Positions 23,609-30,881 of a stretch of 44,042 nt of DNA are shown here, one piece after another (position 1 is the first letter of the stretch; each line of letters begins with the position of its first letter). The notes below the pieces were generated by a model. That model was not told where the DNA came from, did not search any database, and saw only the letters and a program-made list of their open reading frames with translations. A program made the position numbers and the translations under genes. The DNA comes from DASYHS01 sp035998295 (GTDB lineage: Bacteria > Pseudomonadota > Alphaproteobacteria > Azospirillales > Azospirillaceae): contig NZ_DASYHS010000058.1 in assembly GCF_035998295.1 (NCBI RefSeq), positions 1 through 44,042 of the forward strand, read 5' to 3'.

Positions 23609-24199
23609 ATGAGTTACCGCCTGCCGTCCCTGAACGGCCTTCGCGCATTCGAGGCCGCGGGCCGCCATCTCAGCTTCAAGCGGGCGGCGGAGGAGCTGTC
23701 GGTGACGCCCGGCGCGGTCAGCCAGCAGGTCAAGCACCTCGAGACCACCCTCGGCGTGCCGCTGTTCCACCGCCTGCACCGCAGCCTGGTGCTGACGGGG
23801 TTCGGGGAAACCCTCCTGCCGACGGTCAGCGACGCCTTCGAGCGCCTGTCCGCGGCGAGCGACGCGGTCGCCCGCACGCTGGAGACGCGGGCGCTGAGGC
23901 TCGGCGTGTCGCCGCGCCTGGCGGCCGACCCCGAAGCCCTGCTGGCGGCCGTCGCGGGGGGCGGGCGGGCGCCCGACTTCATCCGGGTCAGCCGGACCGA
24001 CGAGGTCGCCGATCTCCTGAACGGGAGCCTGGACGCCCTGCTGCGCCCCGGCCCCGGGCCCTATCCCGGGCTCCATGCCGAGCACGTGGCCCTGAACGAC
24101 GCGTTCGCCCCCCACCGCGAGGCCTCGCTCGTGGTCTGGCCGGGGCTCGCCCGGTGCCGGGAACTCCTCAAGGTGAAGGCGCTCCTCGGTCGCGGCTGA
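23609..24199 (+). CDS. Short LysR-family regulator (GcvA-like N-terminus)
   Basis: The 196-residue protein starts with an intact winged helix-turn-helix of the GcvA/LysR type (LPSLNGLRAFEAAGRHLSFK; VTPGAVSQQVKHLE; LFHRLHRSLVLTGFG). The effector domain is only about 100 residues instead of about 200: one RD-I-like half (LGVSPRLAADPEALLAAVAGG) and a closing VVWPGLARCRELLKVKALL resembling the normal C-terminus. No frameshift is evident and a hairpin follows the stop, so it may be a naturally reduced regulator. The ATG has GGAAGGGAG upstream. Likely target: the divergent ridA-like gene or itself. Confidence 0.85.
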   Translation: MSYRLPSLNGLRAFEAAGRHLSFKRAAEELSVTPGAVSQQVKHLETTLGVPLFHRLHRSLVLTGFGETLLPTVSDAFERLSAASDAVARTLETRALRLGVSPRLAADPEALLAAVAGGGRAPDFIRVSRTDEVADLLNGSLDALLRPGPGPYPGLHAEHVALNDAFAPHREASLVVWPGLARCRELLKVKALLGRG

Positions 24200-24201
24200 C
24201 C

Positions 24202-24219
24202 GCCGCCCCCAGGGGCGGC
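24202..24219 (+). terminator. GC hairpin after the short LysR gene
   Basis: GCCGCCCC and GGGGCGGC form a compact inverted repeat directly after the LysR stop codon (24197-24199). There is no long T-run. It separates the LysR unit from the sigma-54 promoter of the next operon. Confidence 0.5.
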
Positions 24220-24321
24220 AACCCCAATATCACGAGAACTGCCGAGACGGCCGACGGCACGACGATAAGCATTTTCCCCTCGCCATGCCGAATTTTTGGG
24301 CAGACCTGAAAGACTCGCCCT

Positions 24322-24360
24322 ATCCTTCATGAAGGATTACGCTGGAACCCGGGACACAGC
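24322..24360. promoter_or_regulatory. Palindromes upstream of the sigma-54 promoter, candidate enhancer sites
   Basis: ATCCTTCATGAAGGAT (24322-24337) is a perfect 16-bp palindrome about 70 bp before the predicted start site. Next to it GCTG-N3-CCCGGG-N3-CAGC (24341-24360) is a second symmetric element. Sigma-54 promoters need an enhancer-binding protein bound at upstream dyads, and these are well placed. The activator is not identifiable in the window. Confidence 0.5.
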
Positions 24361-24373
24361 CGGCGGCGAATCC

Positions 24374-24389
24374 TGGCACGCTCCTTGCT
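24374..24389 (+). promoter_or_regulatory. Sigma-54 (RpoN) promoter of the Anbu operon
   Basis: TGGCACG at 24374-24380 and TTGCT at 24385-24389 have the correct GG-to-GC spacing of sigma-54 -24/-12 elements and match the consensus YTGGCACGRNNNTTGCW at every position but R. Predicted transcription start is about 24400, leaving a 25-nt leader before the GTG at 24425. Confidence 0.8.
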
Positions 24390-24424
24390 GGTCCCGACGG
24401 CGGAAACCAGCCTGACGGGGGATC

Positions 24425-25858
24425 GTGAGAACTCGTTTCTTCGACGAGATGGGGCAGGACGGCGACGCCCGCCCCCAATACGCAGCCATCCGGGAATGGC
24501 TCGGGTCCACCCCTTTCGACGCGCTGTCGCTCAAGCGCCGGGAGGCGGAGGTGCTGTTCCGCAAGGTCGGGATCACCTTCTCCGTCTATGCCGAAGGCGG
24601 CGATCCCGAACGCCTGATCCCGTTCGACATCGTGCCTCGCGTCCTCGACGCGCGGGAATGGCGCTTCCTGTCCCGCGGGCTGGAGCAGCGCGTCGCGGCG
24701 CTGAACGCGTTCCTGCGCGACGTCTACGGCGAGCGCGAGATCCTGCGCGCGGGGATCGTTCCCGAGGCGCTGATCCTGCTCAACCCCAGCTTCCGCGCCG
24801 AGATGCAGGGGCTCGCCCCGGCCGGCGGCGTCTACACCCATGTCGCCGGCATCGACGTCGTCCGCGTCGGCCCGGACGACTTCCACGTCCTGGAGGACAA
24901 CTGCCGGACGCCCTCCGGCGTGTCCTACATGCTCGAGAACCGCGAGGCGATGATGCGCCTGTTCCCGGACCTGTTCGAGCGGCTGCCGATCGCCCCGGTG
25001 TCCCACTACCCCGAGGAACTGCGCGAGACCCTCAAATCCGTGGCCCCGGCGCGCTGCGACGGCGAGCCCACCGTCGTCCTGCTGACCCCCGGCTCCTACA
25101 ACAGCGCCTATTACGAGCACTCCTTCCTCGCGGACGAGATGGGCATCGAACTCGTCGAGGGCGCCGACCTCTTCACCGACGAGAACCTCGTCTACATGCG
25201 CACGACCCAGGGCCCGCGGCGGGTCGACGTCGTCTACCGCCGCATCGACGACGACTATCTCGACCCCCTCACCTTCCGGCCCGACAGCGCGCTGGGCGTC
25301 CCCGGCCTGCACGCCGCCTACCGCGCCGGCAACGTGACGATCGCCAACGCGGTCGGCGCGGGCATCGCCGACGACAAGAGCGTCTATCCCTACGTGCCGG
25401 AGATGATCCGCTTCTATCTCGGCGAGGAGCCGCTCCTGAAGAACGTCCCGACCTATTGCTGCGGCCGGCCGGACGACCTCGCCTTCGTGCTCGACCGCCT
25501 CGACGAGCTGGTCGTCAAGGAGACGCGCGGCAGCGGCGGTTACGGCATGCTGGTCGGCCCGCATGCGAGCCGGGAGGAACGCGCGGAGTTCGCGGCCAAG
25601 CTGCGCGCCCGGCCCGACGACTTCATCGCCCAGCCGACCCTGGCGCTGTCGACCTGCCCGACCTTCGTCGACAGCGGCATCGCGCCCCGCCACGTCGACC
25701 TGCGGCCCTTCGTGCTGGTCGGCCGCGAGGTGCGCATCGTCCCGGGCGGGCTGACCCGCGTGGCGCTGCGCGAGGGCTCGCTCGTCGTCAACTCCAGCCA
25801 GGGCGGGGGAACCAAGGATACATGGGTCCTGGAAAGCGATGCTGAGCAGAACCGCTGA
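24425..25858 (+). CDS. Circularly permuted ATP-grasp type 2 protein (DUF404/DUF407)
   Basis: The 477-residue protein is a circularly permuted ATP-grasp enzyme. Typical segments: RFFDEMGQDGDARPQYAAI at the start, GVYTHVAGIDVVRVG, FHVLEDNCRTPSGVSYMLEN, ANAVGAGIADDKSVYPYVPEM, ELVVKETRGSGGYGMLVGP (ATP loop) and HVDLRPFVLVG near the end. ATP-grasp enzymes form carboxylate-amine bonds through an acyl phosphate; this subgroup was predicted by comparative genomics to make an unknown peptide. It starts at GTG 24425 with a G-rich ribosome site and is the first gene after a sigma-54 promoter. Its last 20 bp overlap the alpha-E gene, indicating coupling. Confidence 0.92.
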   Translation: MRTRFFDEMGQDGDARPQYAAIREWLGSTPFDALSLKRREAEVLFRKVGITFSVYAEGGDPERLIPFDIVPRVLDAREWRFLSRGLEQRVAALNAFLRDVYGEREILRAGIVPEALILLNPSFRAEMQGLAPAGGVYTHVAGIDVVRVGPDDFHVLEDNCRTPSGVSYMLENREAMMRLFPDLFERLPIAPVSHYPEELRETLKSVAPARCDGEPTVVLLTPGSYNSAYYEHSFLADEMGIELVEGADLFTDENLVYMRTTQGPRRVDVVYRRIDDDYLDPLTFRPDSALGVPGLHAAYRAGNVTIANAVGAGIADDKSVYPYVPEMIRFYLGEEPLLKNVPTYCCGRPDDLAFVLDRLDELVVKETRGSGGYGMLVGPHASREERAEFAAKLRARPDDFIAQPTLALSTCPTFVDSGIAPRHVDLRPFVLVGREVRIVPGGLTRVALREGSLVVNSSQGGGTKDTWVLESDAEQNR

Positions 25859-26783
25859 CAACCTCTTCTGGATGGCCCGCTACGTCGAGCGGTCGGAGAA
25901 CCTGGCCCGGCTGCTCCTCGTCGGCCACCGCATGTCGAGCATGGCCCGCTCCCTCGGCAACCCCGGCAACGAGTGGCAGTCCACCCTGACCGCCTCGGGC
26001 TGCGCGTCGTCGTTCTTCGAGAAGCATGCGGAGGCCGTCGGCCCGGCGGTGGTCGAGTTCCTGGTGACCGACGCCGGCAACCCGTCCAGCATCGTGTCCT
26101 GCATCGACACCGCCCGCCGGAATGCCCGCAGCGTCCGCACCGCGCTCACCACCGACGCCTGGGAGGCGCTGAACCAGACCTGGCAGCAGGCCCGCAGGCT
26201 GCAGCCCGGCTCGCTGAAGACGGAACGCCTGCCCGAGCTGCTGGAATGGGTGAAGGAACGCTCGCTGCTGTTCGGCGGCGCCTGCACGAACACCATGCTC
26301 TACAACGACGCCTATTTCTTCACCCGGCTCGGCACGCTGCTGGAACGCGCGGACAGCACGGCGCGCATCCTCGACGTCAAGCATCACGTCCTGCTGCCCG
26401 GGACGGAGGGCGGCGGCGGGACGCTCGACCATTACCAATGGCAATCGATCCTGCGCTCGGCCTCGGCGCTGCGCAGCTACCACTGGCTCTACCACGACCG
26501 CCTGGAGCCGTCGCGGATCGCCGAGCTGCTGATCCTGCGCGCCGAGCATCCGCGCTCGCTCGTCGCCTGCCTCCAGCAGGTGGCGCAGATCCTGGACCAG
26601 CTCGCCTCGCGCTACGGCGGGCCGCGCGGCGAATGCCACCGGCTGGCCGGCGAGATGCATTCGCGGCTGCGCTACGGGCGGATCGAGGACGTGTTCCGGT
26701 CGGGGCTGCCGGGGTTCCTCTCCGGCTTCCTCGAAGACCTCGGGCGTCTCGGCGACGAGATCAGCCGGTTCTACCTGCGCTGA
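25839..26783 (+). CDS. Alpha-E domain protein (DUF403)
   Basis: A 314-residue all-helical alpha-E protein beginning LSRTADNLFWMARYVERSEN, the family hallmark, with ASALRSYHWLYHDRLEPSRIAELLIL later and a helical C-terminus (LGRLGDEISRFYLR). Its biochemical role is unknown. It is nearly always encoded next to the permuted ATP-grasp gene and a transglutaminase-like protease, and may act as a partner or scaffold for the ligase. The ATG lies inside the end of the ATP-grasp gene (20-bp overlap); the transglutaminase gene follows after 11 bp. Confidence 0.92.
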   Translation: MLSRTADNLFWMARYVERSENLARLLLVGHRMSSMARSLGNPGNEWQSTLTASGCASSFFEKHAEAVGPAVVEFLVTDAGNPSSIVSCIDTARRNARSVRTALTTDAWEALNQTWQQARRLQPGSLKTERLPELLEWVKERSLLFGGACTNTMLYNDAYFFTRLGTLLERADSTARILDVKHHVLLPGTEGGGGTLDHYQWQSILRSASALRSYHWLYHDRLEPSRIAELLILRAEHPRSLVACLQQVAQILDQLASRYGGPRGECHRLAGEMHSRLRYGRIEDVFRSGLPGFLSGFLEDLGRLGDEISRFYLR

Positions 26784-26794
26784 GGAGACGTCCC

Positions 26795-27637
26795 TTGCTG
26801 CTGCGCGTCAGGCACCAGACGACCTACCGGTACGACGCCCCGATCGACTACTCGATCCAGGCGCTGCGCATGACGCCGCTGCCCTACGAAGGGCAGCAGG
26901 TGCGCCACTGGTCGATCTCGGTCAACGGCAGGACCGGCCCCGGCGGCATCCCGGACGGCTACGGCAACCTCACCACCGTCGTCACGACGCCGCGCCGGCA
27001 CCGCGAGCTGGTCGTGACGGTCGAGGGCGAGGTCCGCACCACCGACACCGGCGGCGTCGTCCGCGGCGTGCGGGAGACCCTGCCGCCGGCCTTCTACCTG
27101 CGCCCGACCGAGCTGACGGCCGCCGACGAGGCGATCGACGCGCTCGCAGCCGGGAACGGGCCGGGGGATGCGCAGGGGGATGCGCAGGGGGACGGGACGG
27201 TGCTGGAGCGCCTGCACCTCCTGATGGCCACGCTGCGCGGGCGCATCGCCTACACGACCGGCGTCACCGGCGCCGCGACGACCGCCGCGCAGGCGCTGCG
27301 CCAGGGCTCCGGCGTCTGCCAGGACCACGCCCATGCCTTCATCGCGGTCGCGCGGCGCATGGGCGTCCCGGCCCGCTACGTCAGCGGCTACCTGCTGACC
27401 CCGGGCGCGCCGTCCGAGGCCGACGCCGCCCATGCCTGGGCGGAGGCCCATGTCGACGGCCTGGGCTGGGTCGGGTTCGACGCGGCCAACGGGGTCTGCC
27501 CGACCGGAAGCTACGTCCGCACCGCCATCGGGCTCGACTACTGGTCGGCGGCGCCGGTCCGCGGTATATGGAGGGGCAACGCCGCCGAGGACCTTTCGGT
27601 CCGCGTCCGGGTCGAGGATCTCGGCCAGGAACAGTAA
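26795..27637 (+). CDS. Transglutaminase-like cysteine protease of the Anbu cluster
   Basis: The 280-residue product has an N-terminal bacterial transglutaminase-like beta region (LLRVRHQTTYRYDAPIDYS) and a catalytic core with the complete triad: Cys175 in GSGVCQDHAHAF, His213 in AHAWAEAHV and Asp229 in GFDAANG. No signal peptide is seen, so it is probably cytosolic, where it could hydrolyse or transfer the peptide made by the ATP-grasp enzyme. Start TTG at 26795 is supported by GAGGAGACG just upstream and by the family N-terminus. A short internal nucleotide repeat encodes GDAQGDAQGDG around residue 128. Anbu follows after 24 bp. Confidence 0.9.
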   Translation: MLLRVRHQTTYRYDAPIDYSIQALRMTPLPYEGQQVRHWSISVNGRTGPGGIPDGYGNLTTVVTTPRRHRELVVTVEGEVRTTDTGGVVRGVRETLPPAFYLRPTELTAADEAIDALAAGNGPGDAQGDAQGDGTVLERLHLLMATLRGRIAYTTGVTGAATTAAQALRQGSGVCQDHAHAFIAVARRMGVPARYVSGYLLTPGAPSEADAAHAWAEAHVDGLGWVGFDAANGVCPTGSYVRTAIGLDYWSAAPVRGIWRGNAAEDLSVRVRVEDLGQEQ

Positions 27638-27661
27638 CCCCAGCCAACCCGGGCTCGTCTC

Positions 27662-28393
27662 ATGACCTACTGCGTGGGCCTCGACCTGAAGGACGGGCTC
27701 GTGATGCTCTCGGACACCCGGACCAACGCGGGCGTCGACCACATCTCGACCTTCGGCAAGATGCACGTCGTCGAGGTGCCCGGCGAGCGGGTGATCGTGC
27801 TGGTCACCGCCGGGAACCTGGCCGTGTCCCAGGCGGTGGTCAACCTGCTCCACGAAGGGGTCGAGCACGACGGCGGTACGGACACGCTGCTGAGCGTCCC
27901 GTCGATGTTCCGCGCGGCCCAGCTCGTCGGTGCGGCCGTGCGGCGGGTGTTCGAGATCGACGGGCCGGGCATGGCGGCCCAGAGCGTGCCGTTCGACGTG
28001 TCGATCCTGATCGGCGGCCAGATCGCCGCGCGCAGTCTGCGCCTGTTCCAGGTCTATGCCGCGGGCAACTTCATCGAGGCGACGCCGGACACGCCCTTCC
28101 TCCAGATCGGCGAGCACAAATACGGCAAGCCGATCCTGGACCGCGCCGTGACCTACGACACGCCGCTGGCCGACGGCGTCAAGCTGGCGCTGATCTCGAT
28201 GGACTCGACCCTGCGCAGCAACCTGACCGTCGGCATGCCGGTCGACCTGCTGGTCTACCGGCGCGACGCGCTGGCGGTCGAGCTGCGGCGCAGGATCACC
28301 GAGGAGGACGAGTATTTCCGCGCCATCCGCCAGCGCTGGTCGGATGCGCTGCGCGAAGCCTACCGCACAATCCCGCTGCCGGACTGGGGCTGA
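27662..28393 (+). CDS. anbu: Anbu, proteasome-type Ntn hydrolase
   Basis: The 243-residue protein is Anbu, the ancestral bacterial relative of proteasome beta subunits and HslV. It opens MTYCVGLDLKDGLVMLSDTRTNAG: after Met removal Thr2 becomes the N-terminal nucleophile, with Asp18 (SDTRTN) and Lys33 (FGKMHV) completing the active site. Anbu self-assembles into open-ring or helical oligomers; peptidase activity has been hard to show and the physiological substrate is unknown. It ends the sigma-54-driven operon after the ATP-grasp, alpha-E and transglutaminase genes, the standard Anbu neighbourhood. It converges with the oxidoreductase gene 12 bp away. Confidence 0.95.
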   Translation: MTYCVGLDLKDGLVMLSDTRTNAGVDHISTFGKMHVVEVPGERVIVLVTAGNLAVSQAVVNLLHEGVEHDGGTDTLLSVPSMFRAAQLVGAAVRRVFEIDGPGMAAQSVPFDVSILIGGQIAARSLRLFQVYAAGNFIEATPDTPFLQIGEHKYGKPILDRAVTYDTPLADGVKLALISMDSTLRSNLTVGMPVDLLVYRRDALAVELRRRITEEDEYFRAIRQRWSDALREAYRTIPLPDWG

Positions 28394-28404
28394 CGCTCCG
28401 CGGC

Positions 28405-29385
28405 CTACGGCACCAGCACCACCTTGCCGCTCGTGCGCCGGTCCTTGACGGCTTGGTGCGCCTGCGCCGCGTGCTCGAGCGGGTAGGAGCCGCCGCGCAT
28501 CACCCGCAGCTCGCCCCGGGACGCCCGGCCGAACAGGTCCGCGACGTCCCTCCCCGCCCGGGCCGGGTCCAGCAGCGCCAGCAGCACGAAGCCCCTCAGC
28601 GCCTGGCTCCTGGCGAACGCCCGCTCCAGCCCGGCGGCGGCGACCTCGAACCGCCCCAGCGCCCCGAATACCAGCTCGCCGCCCGGCGCCAGCGCGTCGA
28701 GGCAGGCCGAGGTCAGGCCGCCGCCGACGAAGTCGTAGACGACGTCCACGCCGGCGTCGCCGGTCGCGGCCCGCACGCGGCCCGCCCAGTCCGGCGCCGT
28801 GTAGTCGACGGCGACGTCGGCGCCGAGCGAACGCGCCAGGTCGCGCTTGTCCTGCGACCCGGCGGCGGCGATCACCATGCCCGCCCCGGCGGCCCTGGCG
28901 AGCTGCACCAGCAGCGTCCCGACGCCGCCGCCCGCCGCGGTCACGAGCACGGCCTTGCCCTCCGGCGGGCTGCGCCGCAGCGCATGCAGCGCGGTCAGCC
29001 CCTGCACGAGCAGGGCGGCCGCGTCCTCGAACGCCAAGTCGTCGGGCAGCGGTACGGCCGATCCCGCGTCGACGGCCACGTATTCGGCATACCCGCCATA
29101 GGGGCGGCCGGTCGCGAACAGCGGCACCGCGACCCGCGCGCCGACCCGCGGTTCGGCGACCCCGGCGCCGTGCGCCTCGACGACGCCGGCGACCTCGACC
29201 CCCGGGGCCGCGGGCAGCTCGGGCGTGACCGCGTAGCGGTCGTCGAGCATCAGGGTCTCGAAGAAGTTGATGCCCGCGGCACGCACCCGGACCAGGATCT
29301 CGCCCTCCGCGGGAACGGGCGTCGGGACGTCCACGACTTCGAGGGCGTCGGGGCCGCCGAAGCGGGTCAGTCGAACGGTCTTCAT
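28405..29385 (-). CDS. Zinc-independent quinone oxidoreductase-type MDR family enzyme
   Basis: A 326-residue medium-chain dehydrogenase/reductase with a GroES-like N-terminal domain (VRLTRFGGPDALEVVDVPTP) and a Rossmann NADPH domain (AAGGGVGTLLVQLARAAGA). The catalytic zinc ligands of alcohol dehydrogenases are absent, as in quinone oxidoreductases. Substrate is probably an electrophilic carbonyl or quinone. I chose the ATG at 29383-29385 with AGGTGCTCC upstream. It is divergently transcribed from an HxlR-family regulator, which likely controls it in response to quinones or aldehydes, the usual arrangement. Confidence 0.9.
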   Translation of the reverse strand: MKTVRLTRFGGPDALEVVDVPTPVPAEGEILVRVRAAGINFFETLMLDDRYAVTPELPAAPGVEVAGVVEAHGAGVAEPRVGARVAVPLFATGRPYGGYAEYVAVDAGSAVPLPDDLAFEDAAALLVQGLTALHALRRSPPEGKAVLVTAAGGGVGTLLVQLARAAGAGMVIAAAGSQDKRDLARSLGADVAVDYTAPDWAGRVRAATGDAGVDVVYDFVGGGLTSACLDALAPGGELVFGALGRFEVAAAGLERAFARSQALRGFVLLALLDPARAGRDVADLFGRASRGELRVMRGGSYPLEHAAQAHQAVKDRRTSGKVVLVP

Positions 29386-29485
29386 GGAGCACCTCGCGGT
29401 TCGATATGGCGGAGGCACCACTTTTCACGTATGCCCCGGATCGGGACTACACACACTTCCGTGCCATACTTACCTCGAGGTGACT

Positions 29486-29878
29486 ATGGCCGAACCGACG
29501 AAGCGCCTGCCCGCCCTGCCGGCCGAGCGCGCCCTGAAGGTGATTTCGGGCCGCTGGAAGGCGGTCATCCTCTACCACCTGTTCGACGGGCCCAGGCGGC
29601 TGTCGGAGCTGAGGCGGCTGGTGCCGGACATCAGCCAGAAGGTGCTGATCCAGCAGCTCCGCGAGATGGAGGAGCACGGCCTCCTCACCCGCGAGATCTT
29701 CCGGCAGGTCCCGCCCCGCGTCGACTATTCCGCCACGCCGCTGGGCCTGAGCCTCGAACCCGTGCTGCTCGCGCTGTGCGACTGGGGGCAGCGCCACGCC
29801 GCCGAGCTGAACGAGCTGGACCGGGTCGCCGCCTGCGTGATCAGGCCGCGGCGCCGGGAAGCGGCCCGCGCGGGCTGA
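29486..29878 (+). CDS. HxlR-family transcriptional regulator
   Basis: The 130-residue protein has the HxlR winged-helix pattern: VISGRWKAVILYHLFDGPRR, LRRLVPDISQKVLIQQLREME and LLTREIFRQVPPRVDYSATPLG. HxlR proteins are dimeric regulators, many using a Cys to sense electrophiles, but the usual N-terminal Cys is absent here (Cys occurs later, LLALCDWG). Start ATG 29486 follows CGAGGTG. It lies divergent to the oxidoreductase gene with a 100-bp promoter region in between, where short near-repeats (CACTTTTCACG and CACTTCCGTG) may be operators. It overlaps the converging LysR gene by 38 bp. Confidence 0.92.
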   Translation: MAEPTKRLPALPAERALKVISGRWKAVILYHLFDGPRRLSELRRLVPDISQKVLIQQLREMEEHGLLTREIFRQVPPRVDYSATPLGLSLEPVLLALCDWGQRHAAELNELDRVAACVIRPRRREAARAG

Positions 29879-30773
29879 ACTCCGGGCCCGCGCCGGCCTC
29901 CTCGCGCAGCCACTGCGCGAACGCGGCCGGCCGCGGCTCCTCCAGCCGCGCCGGCGGGGCGACCAGCCAGTGCGCGTACTCGGTCCGCAGCGTCCGGTCC
30001 GTCAGGCGCAGGAGCGCGCCCGTGTCCAGATACGCCGCCGCCAGCGAGCGGCGGACCAGCGCGATCCCGTGGCCGAGCAGTGCTGCCTGCAGCACGGTCG
30101 CCGCGTCGGGCAGATGGATCATGCTTCCTTCGGCCGGCGCGCCATCGAGCCACGCCGTCCAGGCCAGGCTCGGCTCGTCGGGGCCCAGGCCGGCATCGTG
30201 CAGCAGCGGATGCGCGCGCAGCTCCGCCGGCCGGCGCGGCGCGCTCGCTCCGCGCAGCAGGGCCGGGCTGCAGGCCGGGAACGCCTCGTCCGCCATCAGC
30301 AGTTCGGCCGGGAGCCCGGGCCAGCGGCCCGGGCCGAAGCGTACCGCCAGGTCCGCCTCCCCGCCGCGCAGGTCCGCCAGGCGCGCGTCGGCCAGCAGGC
30401 GCAGGTCGATCCCGGGATGGCGGTCGCGGAACCGGGGCAGGCGCGGCAGCAGCCAATGGGTCGCGAACGACGGCGGCACCGCGACGCGCAGGACCCCTTC
30501 CCCGCCCGGCCGCACCAGCCGTTCCGTCGCGCGGTCGATCGCGGCCAGCGCATGCGCGACCTCGGCGCGGTAGCCGCGCCCGGCGACGGTCAGCGACAGC
30601 CCCCGCGCGTGCCGCTCGAACAGCGCCGTCCCCAGCACGTCCTCGAGCGCGCGCATCTGCTGGCTGACGGCCGCCGGGGTCACGTGCAGTTCCTCCGCAG
30701 CGCGGCGGAAGCTCTCGTGCCGCGCCGCCGCCTCGAAGGCGCGCAGCATCGGCAGGGGTGGCCGGCGGCCCAT
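29841..30773 (-). CDS. LysR-family regulator (GcvA type)
   Basis: Full-length 310-residue LysR regulator with the N-terminal helix-turn-helix (LPMLRAFEAAARHESFRRAA; VTPAAVSQQMRALED) and a complete type-2 periplasmic-binding-like effector domain (VLRVAVPPSFATHWLLPRLP; AVRFGPGRWPGL; LLGHGIALVRRSLA). It is divergent from a PhzF-family gene, with a conspicuous inverted repeat between them, so it most likely controls that gene. Sequence type is the glycine-cleavage/beta-lactamase regulator group; the ligand is unknown. Its 3' end overlaps the HxlR gene. Confidence 0.93.
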   Translation of the reverse strand: MGRRPPLPMLRAFEAAARHESFRRAAEELHVTPAAVSQQMRALEDVLGTALFERHARGLSLTVAGRGYRAEVAHALAAIDRATERLVRPGGEGVLRVAVPPSFATHWLLPRLPRFRDRHPGIDLRLLADARLADLRGGEADLAVRFGPGRWPGLPAELLMADEAFPACSPALLRGASAPRRPAELRAHPLLHDAGLGPDEPSLAWTAWLDGAPAEGSMIHLPDAATVLQAALLGHGIALVRRSLAAAYLDTGALLRLTDRTLRTEYAHWLVAPPARLEEPRPAAFAQWLREEAGAGPEFSPRGPLPGAAA

Positions 30774-30804
30774 GGAACACCTCGGAGGGAAAGCTGTAGT
30801 TACC

Positions 30805-30846
30805 CTAAGATCAAGAATTGGTCGTTTGTGCGCAAGCTGATCTTAG
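30805..30846. promoter_or_regulatory. Long-spaced inverted repeat between LysR and phzF genes
   Basis: CTAAGATCA (30805-30813) and TGATCTTAG (30838-30846) are perfect inverted copies, 24 bp apart, in the 108-bp divergent region. Centre-to-centre distance is 33 bp, about three helical turns, so a LysR tetramer could contact both arms. It lies where both promoters must be. Confidence 0.55.
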
Positions 30847-30881
30847 CCGATGATCCGGAAACGACGAACCGGAGCAAGACC

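Noticed and set aside
27160..27195. GDAQGDAQGDG repeat in the transglutaminase gene as a frameshift or assembly error
   Set aside because: The reading frame and the catalytic triad downstream remain intact. It is a short in-frame repeat in a linker.
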